The translations under genes were made by a program, and so were the position numbers. The notes beneath the pieces are model-generated. The model did no database searches and was not told the origin of the DNA. It worked only from the letters and a program-made list of their open reading frames with translations. 12,049 bases of DNA from the NCBI GenBank assembly GCA_029983555.1, contig JASBZH010000041.1, forward strand, positions 1 to 12,049, written 5' to 3'. The stretch comes from Peptoniphilus sp. (GTDB lineage Bacteria; Bacillota; Clostridia; Tissierellales; Peptoniphilaceae). Of this stretch, positions 5,801 through 12,049 are shown one piece after another (position 1 is the first letter of the stretch; the number at the start of each line of letters is the position of its first letter).

Positions 5801-7750
5801 TTAAAATCTTCTTATTTTTTCTCTTATTCTATCTGCGTTAAAGCCGAAGTGTTCGAATACTTCTTCTCCCTTTCCGCTTGCTCCAAATCCGTCAATTGAG
5901 ATTGTCATTCCTTCTAGTCCGACATATTTGCGCCAGCCAAATGATGATGCTGCTTCTATTGATATTCTTTTTTTGCAAGTTTTTGGAAGTACTTTTTCTT
6001 TGTGCTCTGATGATTGTGCGTCGAATAGTTCCATTGATGGCATGGATACTACTCTTACTCCTTTTAGTCCTTCTGTTGCTTTTAGTGCAAGGGAAACTTC
6101 TGATCCTGTTGCTATTACTATTTTTTCAAGTTCGCCCTCTTCTTTTTTAATTATATAGGCACCTTTTTTTACATCTTTTGATGAGTTTTCTAGTTGTGGT
6201 AGGTTTTGTCTTGATAGTGCTAGTACTACTGGTGTGTTTTTTGCACTTAATGCAAGGTTTACTGCCGCTGCTGTTTCTCTTCCGTCTGCTGGTCTTATTA
6301 CTACCATTCCTGGTATTGATCTTAGCATTGCGAGTTGTCCTATTGGTTGGTGTGTTGGTCCATCTTCGCCAACTCCCACAGAGTCGTGTGTAAATACAAA
6401 TAAGTTAGGAAGATTCATAAGGCTTGATAGTCTTATTGTTGGTTTTAGGTAGTCGCTAAAGATTAAAAATGTTGATGCATAAGTTTTTAGTCCGCCGTGA
6501 AGTAGTATTCCGTTTGTGATTGCACCCATTGCGTTTTCGCGAACTCCAAATGTGAGGTTTCTTCCTTTTCTATTTTCTGCTGAGAAATATTCTTCGCCCT
6601 TTAAAAGTGTTTTGTTTGATGGGCCAAGGTCAGCTGATCCTCCAAAGATTAGTTCTTCGTCCTTTGCTATTTTGTTTAATACTTCGCCGAAAACTGATCT
6701 TGTCGCCATATCTTTGTCAAATGAGTCGTAATATTCGTCTTCTAGGTAATCTTTTTTGTGATATTCAAAAGATTCTTTATATTTTTTGTACTCTTCTGGA
6801 TATTTTTTGGCGTATTCTTCTTCGATTTTTAGTTTTTCTTCAGCTTTTTTTGTATTTTCTTCTATTAGTTTGTCAAAATGTTCTCTTACTTCTTCTGACA
6901 CATAGAAGTCTTTATCAGGCATTTCGAAGTATTCTTTTGTCTTCTTTGTAAAGTCTTCTCCAAGAGGTGATCCGTGAGTTTTTTCGCTACCTGCGTTTGG
7001 TGAGCCAAATCCAATTTGTGTCTTTATTTCTATAAGTGATGGTTTGTCTGTCTTCTTAGCTTTTTCTATTGCTTCATTTATTGCTTCTTCGTCGTTTCCA
7101 TCTTCTACTAAAAATGTGTCCCAGCCCAATGCTTCGTATCTTTTTCTCACGTTTTCTGAAAAAGCCAATTCAGTTGAGCCTTCGATTGAAATGCTATTTG
7201 AGTCATAAAGTGCTATTAGTTTTTTAAGTTTAAGTGTGCCTGCAAGTGATGATGCTTCGTTTGAAATTCCTTCCATTAAACATCCGTCGCCGACGATTGT
7301 GTATGTGTAGTGGTCGACAAGTTTTGCGTCGTCTTTGTTGTAGATTGCTGCAAGTTTTTCTTCTGCTATTGCCATTCCAACTGCCATTGCTATTCCCTGT
7401 CCAAGTGGGCCAGTTGTCGCTTCTACTCCCTTTGTATGTCCGTATTCTGGATGTCCTGGTGTAAGTGAACCGAGCTTTCTAAAATCTTTTAAGTCGTCAA
7501 TTGTAAGTCCATAGCCAAATGTGTGAAGTAGTGAATATAATAGTGCGCTGCCGTGACCTGCTGATAATATAAATCTGTCTCGATTTTCCCAATTCATATT
7601 TTTTGAGTCTCGAATTATGTGATTTTTAAATAATTCATACGCCATTGGTGCTGCTCCAAGCGGCATACCTGGATGGCCTGAGTTTGCTCTTTCTACTTGA
7701 TCTACACTTAACATTCTTATTGTGTTAATTGCTTTTTTATCTATGTTCAA
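5801..7750 (-). CDS. tkt: Transketolase
   Basis: Thiamine-diphosphate enzyme of the non-oxidative pentose phosphate pathway, moving two-carbon units between sugar phosphates in the cytoplasm. At 649 aa it has the normal length. Visible features: SGHPGMPLG (24-32, His26), His66 and His100, the ThDP/metal motif GDG (154-156) with Asn185, the linker GSEKTHGSP (254-262), catalytic Glu405 in FGVREN, and DSVGVGEDGPTHQP (456-469) in the Pyr domain; the C-terminal domain runs from about 525. The frame opens at a GTG at 7765, but the better start is the TTG at 7748-7750. There AGGAG (7758-7762) lies 7 nt upstream, the protein begins MNIDKKAINTIRMLS as family members do, and the GTG at 7765 has no Shine-Dalgarno of its own. 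This leaves 11 bp between tagA and tkt, with the tkt ribosome binding site touching the tagA stop, so translation is probably coupled. Confidence 0.95.
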   Translation of the reverse strand: MNIDKKAINTIRMLSVDQVERANSGHPGMPLGAAPMAYELFKNHIIRDSKNMNWENRDRFILSAGHGSALLYSLLHTFGYGLTIDDLKDFRKLGSLTPGHPEYGHTKGVEATTGPLGQGIAMAVGMAIAEEKLAAIYNKDDAKLVDHYTYTIVGDGCLMEGISNEASSLAGTLKLKKLIALYDSNSISIEGSTELAFSENVRKRYEALGWDTFLVEDGNDEEAINEAIEKAKKTDKPSLIEIKTQIGFGSPNAGSEKTHGSPLGEDFTKKTKEYFEMPDKDFYVSEEVREHFDKLIEENTKKAEEKLKIEEEYAKKYPEEYKKYKESFEYHKKDYLEDEYYDSFDKDMATRSVFGEVLNKIAKDEELIFGGSADLGPSNKTLLKGEEYFSAENRKGRNLTFGVRENAMGAITNGILLHGGLKTYASTFLIFSDYLKPTIRLSSLMNLPNLFVFTHDSVGVGEDGPTHQPIGQLAMLRSIPGMVVIRPADGRETAAAVNLALSAKNTPVVLALSRQNLPQLENSSKDVKKGAYIIKKEEGELEKIVIATGSEVSLALKATEGLKGVRVVSMPSMELFDAQSSEHKEKVLPKTCKKRISIEAASSFGWRKYVGLEGMTISIDGFGASGKGEEVFEHFGFNADRIREKIRRF

Positions 7751-7761
7751 TTTTACACTCC

Positions 7762-8517
7762 TCACTCTACTGAATTTTTATCTTTTAATACTGCTAACAA
7801 AAATTTTGGCAAGTCAATTTGCCTTTTTATTCGGGATGGGTTCTTGATAAGGCGATAGAACCACTCGAGTCCGAGTTTTATAAATATGTCAGGGGCGCGA
7901 TTTGCTCTTCCGGATAATATGTCAAGGACTCCGCCGTTTCCTATTATCACTTTGGCTTTTAAGTAGTCTTTATTTGCGTCAATCCACTTTTCTTGTCGTG
8001 GAAATCCAAATCCTACAAAGATTATGTCCACATTTTTTTGATTAATTTCTTCTATAATCTTTTGTTCTTCGGATGTGTCGGTTTTGTTGTCAATTTTGGA
8101 AGCAAAGTATCCGTTGTGATAGCCTACGACCTTTAGGTTTTTGTATTTTTCTTCTACTTTTTCTTTGGCATCTTTTGCGACACCCTCTTTTCCTCCGAGA
8201 AAGTAGAGGTTAAGTTTTTTTTCGTCTGCAAGTTCTAGAAGTTTAATTGATGTATCAAAGCCTGTGACTCTTTCTTTTAGCGGCTTTTTTCTCATTTTGC
8301 TCGCGTAAATTAGACCTATTCCATCACAAAGGACGAGGTCCGCCGAGTTGACAAGGTCTTTTAATTTTTCATCTCTTCTTGCTGCCATCACAATTTCTGT
8401 ATTTGGCGTGTATATTCTATTTAGTTTTGTGGTATTTAAGAATTTGCGCAGAATATTTTCACATTCTTCGTTTGTTATATTAAAAATCTCTACGCCAAAT
8501 ATTTTTACTTTGTCCAT
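7762..8517 (-). CDS. tagA: WecG/TagA/CpsF glycosyltransferase (UDP-ManNAc:GlcNAc-PP-undecaprenol ManNAc transferase)
   Basis: GT26-family enzyme that adds ManNAc to GlcNAc-pyrophosphoryl-undecaprenol on the inner face of the membrane, the committed step of wall teichoic acid and related secondary wall polysaccharides. With the start chosen here it has 251 aa, usual for the family. Signatures: TPNTE (37-41), ADLVLCDGIG (59-68) with the probable catalytic Asp65, RVTGFD (83-88), FLGG (106-109), FVGFGFPRQEKWI (167-179), and the basic/aromatic C-terminal tail GLEWFYRLIKNPSRIKRQ (216-233) expected to dock on the membrane. The frame extends to a GTG at 8544, but the ATG at 8515-8517 has GGAG at 8524-8527 and gives MDKVKIFGVEIFN, so I prefer it. 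It is first in an operon with tkt. The upstream gap offers only a weak promoter candidate (TTGAGA 8619-8624, AATAAA 8596-8601). It may supply wall polymer for the SLH protein, but that is inference. Confidence 0.9.
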   Translation of the reverse strand: MDKVKIFGVEIFNITNEECENILRKFLNTTKLNRIYTPNTEIVMAARRDEKLKDLVNSADLVLCDGIGLIYASKMRKKPLKERVTGFDTSIKLLELADEKKLNLYFLGGKEGVAKDAKEKVEEKYKNLKVVGYHNGYFASKIDNKTDTSEEQKIIEEINQKNVDIIFVGFGFPRQEKWIDANKDYLKAKVIIGNGGVLDILSGRANRAPDIFIKLGLEWFYRLIKNPSRIKRQIDLPKFLLAVLKDKNSVE

Positions 8518-8642
8518 ATTTATCTCCAGTTTTAAGTTTATCACATTGTTTGAAAGGTTTCTACATCGAAACTTATTTGGAAAGGTTTTACTATTTTTAT
8601 TTGTGATTTTATTTATTTTCTCAATAATTTTTATAAAAATAA

Positions 8643-8691
8643 CTCCACCTAAATTTAAAGATTATGGTAATCGAAAATATTTTAGGTGGAG
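8643..8691 (-). terminator. Terminator of pepT (long-loop hairpin)
   Basis: An 11-bp perfect stem, CTCCACCTAAA (8643-8653) / TTTAGGTGGAG (8681-8691), separates pepT from tagA. The 27-nt loop contains a second small hairpin, GATTA-TGG-TAATC (8660-8672). On the minus strand the stem is followed by TTATTTTTAT, so it stops pepT transcription about 30 nt past its stop codon. The plus-strand side is also T-rich, so it may work both ways. Confidence 0.8.
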
Positions 8692-8721
8692 CTAAATTTT
8701 TATTTAATTTTATAGTATTAT

Positions 8722-9930
8722 TTATTTTGTGCCGATATTTGCAATATTTTTAACTGTTTCTACCGCTTTTTTCATTTGATCTACAGAAACGAGTTCATAT
8801 CTGCCGTGATAATTGTATCCTCCTGTAAATAGGTTAGGACAAGGAAGACCCATGTAAGAAAGTTTTGAGCCGTCAGTTCCGCCTCTTGTTGCTTCGATTA
8901 ATGGCTTAACTCCCGCCTTTTCCATGGACTCTTTGGCAAGTTCTACTATTTCCATGTGCGGAGTTATTTTTTCTTTCATGTTGTAATATTCATCTCTAAC
9001 TTCGACTTTAACTCTATCTCCATATTTTAAATTTAAAAATTCACCGATTTTTTGGATGAGTTCTTTTTTAGATTCAAATTTTTCTTTGTCGTGATCTCTA
9101 ATTATATATGACATTTTAGTTTCTTCGACTGATCCGTCGATGGAAATCATGTGGAAAAATCCTTCGTATCCTTCTGTAAACTGTGGCCTTTCGTTTACTG
9201 GAAGCATTCCGTCAAGTTCAAATGCTATACCCATTGAATTTACCATTGTGTCTTTGGATGAACCTGGATGCACATTTTTGCCTTGGATGTAAATATCTGC
9301 ACGAGCGGCGTTAAAGTTTTCGTATTCAAGTTCGCCTATTTTTCCGCCGTCCACTGTGTATGCAAAGTCAGCGTCAAATTCTTCTACATTAAATTTATCT
9401 GCACCACGGCCAATTTCTTCATCTGGAGTAAATCCAACGCGAATGTCGCCATATGTCGCATTTTCGTCGTGAATTAATTCGTCGATTGCAGTCATTATTA
9501 TTGCAATTCCAGCTTTATCATCTGCTCCAAGAAGTGTTGTGCCGTCTGTTGTTATTATAGTTTCGCCCTCTAGGTCTTTTAAAAATGGAAATTCTAAGAC
9601 TCTCGTTGTAAATTTATCATTTAAAACAATGTCTTTGCCATCATAATTTTCTATTATATTTGGAGACACTCCCTTTGCCGTCATATCTGGCGCTGTGTCC
9701 ATGTGTGAGATAAATCCAATTTTCTTTTTGCTTGGATCTTTTCCCTTTAACTTTCCATACACATAACCGTTTTCATCAATGCGAGCATCAAGTCCCATTT
9801 CTTTTAACTCTTCCAATAGAATTTTGGCAAGATCCAATTGAACTTCTGTCGATGGAGTTGTGTCGCTATTTTCGTCACTTGTAGTTTCAATTTTTACATA
9901 TTTTAACAGTCTCTCAATTAATTTATCCAT
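8722..9930 (-). CDS. pepT: Peptidase T (tripeptide aminopeptidase)
   Basis: Cytoplasmic M20-family di-zinc aminopeptidase that releases the N-terminal residue of tripeptides. Its 402 aa match the family (about 405-410). Metal and catalytic residues are in place: His76 and Asp78 in GFISHMDTAPD, bridging Asp137 in LLGADDKAG, Glu171 (general base) and Glu172 in TPDEEIGRGADKF, Asp194 in TVDGG, and His375 in GGYNYHGRYE. The lid/dimerisation domain spans about 205-310 (NVHPGSSKDTMVNS at 219-232), and RGGTDGSKLS (349-358) is the substrate-side loop. Start is the ATG at 9928-9930 with AAGGAGG at 9936-9942. It is a single-gene unit with its own promoter (9959-9987) and terminator (8643-8691), divergent from the hydrolase gene. 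Confidence 0.96.
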   Translation of the reverse strand: MDKLIERLLKYVKIETTSDENSDTTPSTEVQLDLAKILLEELKEMGLDARIDENGYVYGKLKGKDPSKKKIGFISHMDTAPDMTAKGVSPNIIENYDGKDIVLNDKFTTRVLEFPFLKDLEGETIITTDGTTLLGADDKAGIAIIMTAIDELIHDENATYGDIRVGFTPDEEIGRGADKFNVEEFDADFAYTVDGGKIGELEYENFNAARADIYIQGKNVHPGSSKDTMVNSMGIAFELDGMLPVNERPQFTEGYEGFFHMISIDGSVEETKMSYIIRDHDKEKFESKKELIQKIGEFLNLKYGDRVKVEVRDEYYNMKEKITPHMEIVELAKESMEKAGVKPLIEATRGGTDGSKLSYMGLPCPNLFTGGYNYHGRYELVSVDQMKKAVETVKNIANIGTK

Positions 9931-9958
9931 AAATTCCTCCTTTTAATCCTTTACTATG

Positions 9959-9987
9959 ATTATACAAAATATTCCCTAAATTGAAAA
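9959..9987 (-). promoter_or_regulatory. pepT promoter
   Basis: The minus strand has TTTTCA (9982-9987), a 17-nt spacer, and a perfect TATAAT (9959-9964), which puts the start of transcription about 20 nt before the Shine-Dalgarno. Its -35 overlaps the -35 of the oppositely directed hydrolase promoter. Confidence 0.7.
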
Positions 9988-10009
9988 CTTTTATAAAAAG
10001 ATATACACT
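9981..10009 (+). promoter_or_regulatory. Hydrolase gene promoter
   Basis: TTGAAA (9981-9986, 5 of 6 to consensus), a 17-nt spacer, then TACACT (10004-10009, 4 of 6). It overlaps the pepT -35 by five bases on the opposite strand, so the two promoters may compete or share a regulator. Confidence 0.5.
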
Positions 10010-10038
10010 AGGATTGGAATAATTATATGGAGGGCAAA

Positions 10039-10812
10039 ATGAAATATTTAAAAACTAATTATGCAGATATTGAAGAGATAAAAATTAATGACAAAGACGC
10101 TCTACTTGTTACACCTAAGGACATAGATGTGGATAAGACTATAGTTTTTTATCACGGATGGGGATCTTGCAAGGAAAATCAAATTTTTAGAGCAAATATT
10201 TTTGCAAGCTATGGCTATAGAGTAATTCTTCCCGATGCCTATTATCACGGAAGTAGAAAGAATGACGATTTTGATTACGAAGATATAGAAGTCTTAAGAA
10301 AGTATATTTTAGAGACAATTATGCACAATATTGAAGAAGCTCCTTCAATTTTTAAATATATTGACGAAAACTTTGGCGGAGAAATTGCCGTTGGAGGTCA
10401 CTCAATGGGTGCTATAACTGCAGGTGGACTTTACAATTTCAAAAAAGATCTAAAAATGGCTTATGTATTTAATGGAATGAACGACTGGGCTTATTTAGTT
10501 AACGCTGTTAACGATGGAAGAGAAAAAGATCAATTGAGCTACACAGAGATGAGGGTAAATGATTTTTTCTTGGACATGAATCCAATGGAAAGTGCAGAAA
10601 ACTTTAAGGATAGGCCAATAGTTTTATTTAACGGAGAAGACGACGATGTTGTCGATCCAAAGGGTCAAGAGAATTTTTATAAAAAGCTAAATGAAATTTA
10701 TACCAATAAAGATTTAATTGGCTATGAAACTTTTGAAATGACTAGTCACCAGCTTACGACACAAATGCTTGAAGCCGCAATTAAATTCTCAAAAGAAACT
10801 GCAAACTTTTAA
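10039..10812 (+). CDS. Alpha/beta-hydrolase (YitV-like esterase/peptidase family)
   Basis: Cytoplasmic serine hydrolase of 257 aa without signal peptide. The core shows the oxyanion-side motif FYHGWGSCKEN (37-47), LPDAYYHG (64-71), the nucleophile elbow GGHSMG (119-124) with Ser122, the acid in NGEDDDVVDP (Asp202 the best candidate, 198-207) and His237 in TSHQ. Length and motifs recall the small prolyl-oligopeptidase-like esterases such as Bacillus YitV; the true substrate cannot be read from sequence. An in-frame ATG at 10027 exists, but GGAGGG (10029-10034) overlaps it and is correctly spaced for the ATG at 10039, so I choose the latter. It is a single-gene unit, convergent with the rubredoxin gene. 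Confidence 0.88.
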   Translation: MKYLKTNYADIEEIKINDKDALLVTPKDIDVDKTIVFYHGWGSCKENQIFRANIFASYGYRVILPDAYYHGSRKNDDFDYEDIEVLRKYILETIMHNIEEAPSIFKYIDENFGGEIAVGGHSMGAITAGGLYNFKKDLKMAYVFNGMNDWAYLVNAVNDGREKDQLSYTEMRVNDFFLDMNPMESAENFKDRPIVLFNGEDDDVVDPKGQENFYKKLNEIYTNKDLIGYETFEMTSHQLTTQMLEAAIKFSKETANF

Positions 10813-10815
10813 CTT

Positions 10816-10845
10816 AAAAAAGCCACCCTCTTGGGTGGCAATTTA
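10816..10845 (-). terminator. Shared terminator between rubredoxin and hydrolase genes
   Basis: GCCACCC (10822-10828) / GGGTGGC (10833-10839) with a TCTT loop. On the minus strand the stem is followed by TTTTTT, making it a strong terminator for the rubredoxin gene. On the plus strand the tail is only AATTTAAAAA, so termination of the hydrolase transcript is likely weaker. Confidence 0.85.
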
Positions 10846-10849
10846 AAAA

Positions 10850-11011
10850 TTATTCAGCTGGTTTAAATTCAGATTTTTCTGCTCCACAAAGTGGGCATTC
10901 CCAATCAGCTGGAAGATCAGCAAAAGCTGTTCCTGGTTTTACACCATTGTCTTCATCGCCAATTTCTGGATCATAAATATATCCGCATACTGTGCATTCA
11001 TATTTTTGCAT
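10850..11011 (-). CDS. Rubredoxin
   Basis: Small iron-sulfur electron carrier of 53 aa, beginning MQKYECTVCGYIYDPEIGD and ending KSEFKPAE. The single iron is held by four cysteines in two CxxC knuckles, Cys6-Thr-Val-Cys9-Gly and Cys39-Pro-Leu-Cys42-Gly. The family-typical YIYDP, GVKPGTAFADLPADW and CPLCG are all present, and the length is exactly that of classical rubredoxins. In anaerobes it usually passes electrons to rubrerythrin-type or flavodiiron peroxide/oxygen reductases, none of which is in the window. Start is the ATG at 11009-11011 behind AAGGAGG (11020-11026), 8 nt away; the stop is TAA at 10850-10852. It is a monocistronic gene with its own -10 box and terminator. Confidence 0.97.
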   Translation of the reverse strand: MQKYECTVCGYIYDPEIGDEDNGVKPGTAFADLPADWECPLCGAEKSEFKPAE

Positions 11012-11058
11012 CTTAAAATCCTCCTTATAAGATTAGTGCACCAATGTGCCTCGTCTTT

Positions 11059-11064
11059 ATTATA
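11059..11064 (-). promoter_or_regulatory. -10 box of the rubredoxin gene
   Basis: A perfect TATAAT on the minus strand about 33 nt before the Shine-Dalgarno sequence. No good -35 is found at 16-18 nt, the nearest being TGTGGT. A small GCAC-CAAT-GTGC hairpin (11038-11049) lies in the leader. Confidence 0.5.
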
Positions 11065-11116
11065 CCCAAATTTTATAAATATACCACATTTTACTTAAAT
11101 GTTTGTAAATTTTTGT

Positions 11117-11142
11117 GGTTAATATTTTTATAAAACGGGTAA
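11117..11142 (+). promoter_or_regulatory. Sigma-B-like promoter match before the HATPase gene
   Basis: GGTTAA (11117-11122), a 14-nt spacer, then GGGTAA (11137-11142). Each box matches five of six bases of the Gram-positive general-stress consensus GTTTAA-N12-14-GGGTAT. The start point would fall near 11149, just before GGAG at 11156-11159. A housekeeping alternative (TATAAA at 11129-11134) has no well-spaced -35. It rests on consensus comparison only. Confidence 0.4.
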
Positions 11143-11167
11143 ATTAATTAAAGATGGAGTGAGAACA

Positions 11168-11560
11168 ATGGACAGCATATATAATTACAATGGTTTCATC
11201 AACAGCGATCTCTCCTGTATTAAATCCTTTCTCGGCAATGCCATAGAAAGATTAAATGGTTATATTGTCGACGATGATATGCTCTTTGACATAAAAGTAA
11301 TATTAAACGAGCTCGTTATAAATGGCGCTATGCACGGAAACAACGAGGAATACGACAAGAAAGTTTACTTGGACTTATCGCTTAATGATGAACAGATTAA
11401 AATAAAAGTGCGCGACGAGGGTTGTGGCTTTGCTTTTGACAACTCTGATTATGACTGTAAAGATTTCAAATGCAGCGGACGTGGCCTTATGATAGTAGAA
11501 GCACTAACTGACGAACTAATTTTAAATAATAATGAAGTAATTGCTATAAAAAATATTTAA
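11168..11560 (+). CDS. RsbW/SpoIIAB-like HATPase protein (putative anti-sigma factor or serine kinase)
   Basis: A 130-aa protein made of one GHKL/HATPase_c_2 ATP-binding domain, as in RsbW, SpoIIAB and related anti-sigma factors that bind a sigma factor and phosphorylate an STAS-domain antagonist. N-box: Glu48-Leu-Val-Ile-Asn52-Gly-Ala-Met-His56-Gly57-Asn58. G1 box: Asp83-Glu-Gly-Cys-Gly87-Phe. G2 box: Gly104-Arg-Gly106-Leu-Met-Ile-Val. The three ATP-site motifs are intact. The frame opens at a GTG at 11159, but GGAG (11156-11159) overlaps that and serves the ATG at 11168, so MDSIYNYNGF is the likely start. No sigma factor, STAS antagonist or phosphatase gene is next to it, so it is an orphan here and its partner is unknown. 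Confidence 0.82.
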   Translation: MDSIYNYNGFINSDLSCIKSFLGNAIERLNGYIVDDDMLFDIKVILNELVINGAMHGNNEEYDKKVYLDLSLNDEQIKIKVRDEGCGFAFDNSDYDCKDFKCSGRGLMIVEALTDELILNNNEVIAIKNI

Positions 11561-11633
11561 ACTCAGTTTTAAAGAAACTGGGTTTAAAGCTATGTTTAAA
11601 TATCTAGGCTCTAGAAAATTCTAGGGTCTTTTT
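11559..11633 (+). terminator. Double-hairpin terminator of the HATPase gene
   Basis: Two hairpins follow the stop codon directly. The first, AAACTCAGTTT (11559-11569) / AAACTGGGTTT (11575-11585), is 11 bp with one G-U pair and begins inside the stop codon. The second, AGGCTCTAG (11606-11614) / CTAGGGTCT (11621-11629) with two wobble pairs, ends in TTTTT (11629-11633) and is the intrinsic terminator. The first may protect the 3' end. Confidence 0.75.
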
Positions 11634-11700
11634 GTCTTGCTTTGATTTAGGGTAATATGGGAATTTAAAATTTTTTTGGATATTATTTTTGTTAATAATA

Positions 11701-11928
11701 TCATTTTGAGCGAAACGAAGGTCGAAGACTTGAGTGGAGGCGAAGAATCTGATGGTTGCGGGGTTGATATGTTATTTTTATGAGAAGTTCGTAATTATTT
11801 TGTTGAATAAGTATTTTATTGTGCTTAATTATTCTCCCCTATACTTCCAGATCCCTTAAAGACCTAACAGGAATCTTTGATTCCGTCGTAGGTCTTATAC
11901 TGTAAGTGCGACTACGCTCGGGATGACG
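11701..11928. repeat. Composite repeat 4: inverted hairpins around a 98-bp spacer
   Basis: Left unit 11701-11750 (TCATTTTGAGCG...GAAGAATCT), a 98-bp spacer (11751-11848), right unit 11849-11928 (80-bp type with the AAGACCTA...TAGGTCTT nested palindrome, essentially a copy of 3196-3275). It lies about 6 kb from the other arrays, and its spacer has the same length as composites 1 and 2, so the composite architecture is not limited to one locus. Confidence 0.85.
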
Positions 11929-11960
11929 ATGTGACACAATTTAATAATAACTCTATCAAG

Positions 11961-12049
11961 CGTCATTCTGAGCGGAACGAAAGCCGAAGGCTTGAATGGA
12001 GTCGAAGAATCTGATGGTTGTGGAGTTGATATGTTATTTTTATGAGAAG
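11961..12049. repeat. Start of a fifth composite repeat, cut by the window edge
   Basis: Left unit 11961-12012 (CGTCATTCTGAGCG...GAAGAATCT, inner hairpin GCCGAAGGC), then 37 bp of the typical spacer, which differ from 11751-11787 at only two positions. The right hairpin would be expected outside the window, near +98 from 12012. Confidence 0.8.

Noticed and set aside
5878..7464. Several plus-strand frames opposite tkt, rich in Leu/Val/Phe
   Set aside because: Their composition reflects the antisense of a Lys/Glu-rich, AT-biased gene. They overlap one another and have no ribosome binding sites; tkt on the other strand is unambiguous.
8348..8695. Plus-strand frame of 115 codons over the tagA start and the pepT terminator
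   Set aside because: It runs antisense through the tagA N-terminus, its ribosome binding site and the terminator hairpin; the hydrophobic end is a product of AT-rich intergenic DNA.
9268..9477. Plus-strand frame of 69 codons within pepT
   Set aside because: It is antisense to the conserved metal-binding part of pepT and has no start signals.

Overview
The window comes from a very AT-rich, low-GC Gram-positive genome. Genes start behind strong AAGGAGG ribosome binding sites. There is an S-layer-homology (SLH) surface protein, a TagA-type wall-polysaccharide glycosyltransferase, a rubredoxin and an RsbW/SpoIIAB-like ATPase domain protein. This suggests an anaerobic Firmicute, plausibly of the Tissierellia/Peptoniphilaceae kind (Parvimonas, Peptoniphilus, Anaerococcus, Finegoldia). 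The taxonomic guess is inference from gene content and style only.

Layout from left to right. A perfect bidirectional terminator (61-95) closes a large minus-strand SLH surface-protein gene (116-2752), which has its own promoter and a ~135-nt leader with several hairpins (2771-2900). Next is about 1.4 kb of dispersed hairpin repeats (about 3000-4310), a single-domain GIY-YIG nuclease gene on the minus strand (4396-4683), and a second repeat block (about 4750-5653) that carries an unrelated GC-rich hairpin (5377-5444). Then come tkt (transketolase, 5801-7750) and upstream of it tagA (7762-8517), co-transcribed on the minus strand with the tkt ribosome binding site overlapping the tagA stop. 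After a terminator comes pepT (8722-9930, minus). It is divergent from an alpha/beta hydrolase gene (10039-10812, plus), and the two promoters share their -35 region. A 53-residue rubredoxin gene (10850-11011, minus) converges on the hydrolase gene. Divergent from it is a small HATPase protein of the anti-sigma-factor type (11168-11560, plus), preceded by a sigma-B-like promoter match. The right end (11701-12049) is again repeat sequence.

The most unusual content is the repeat system, roughly a fifth of the window. I count 22 hairpin units in two opposite orientations: 17 reading AGATCC...GGATGACG and 5 reading CGTCAT...AATCT. They follow two spacing rules. In four 'composites' a CGTCAT-type hairpin is followed by a related AT-rich spacer of 98-99 bp and then an inverted AGATCC-type hairpin. 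Elsewhere units follow each other head to tail with a related linker of about 30 bp. The AGATCC-type hairpin exists in interchangeable sizes (27-28, 36, 52-53, 72 and 80 bp) that differ by what sits in the loop. The GIY-YIG nuclease gene lies between two such arrays, which makes it a candidate partner of the repeats, though that link is only positional.

Functional links: TagA makes the ManNAc-GlcNAc lipid disaccharide that starts wall teichoic acid or secondary wall polysaccharide, the type of polymer to which SLH domains bind. The SLH protein and tagA could therefore belong to the same cell-envelope programme. Transketolase, tripeptidase, hydrolase and rubredoxin are ordinary metabolic or redox genes.
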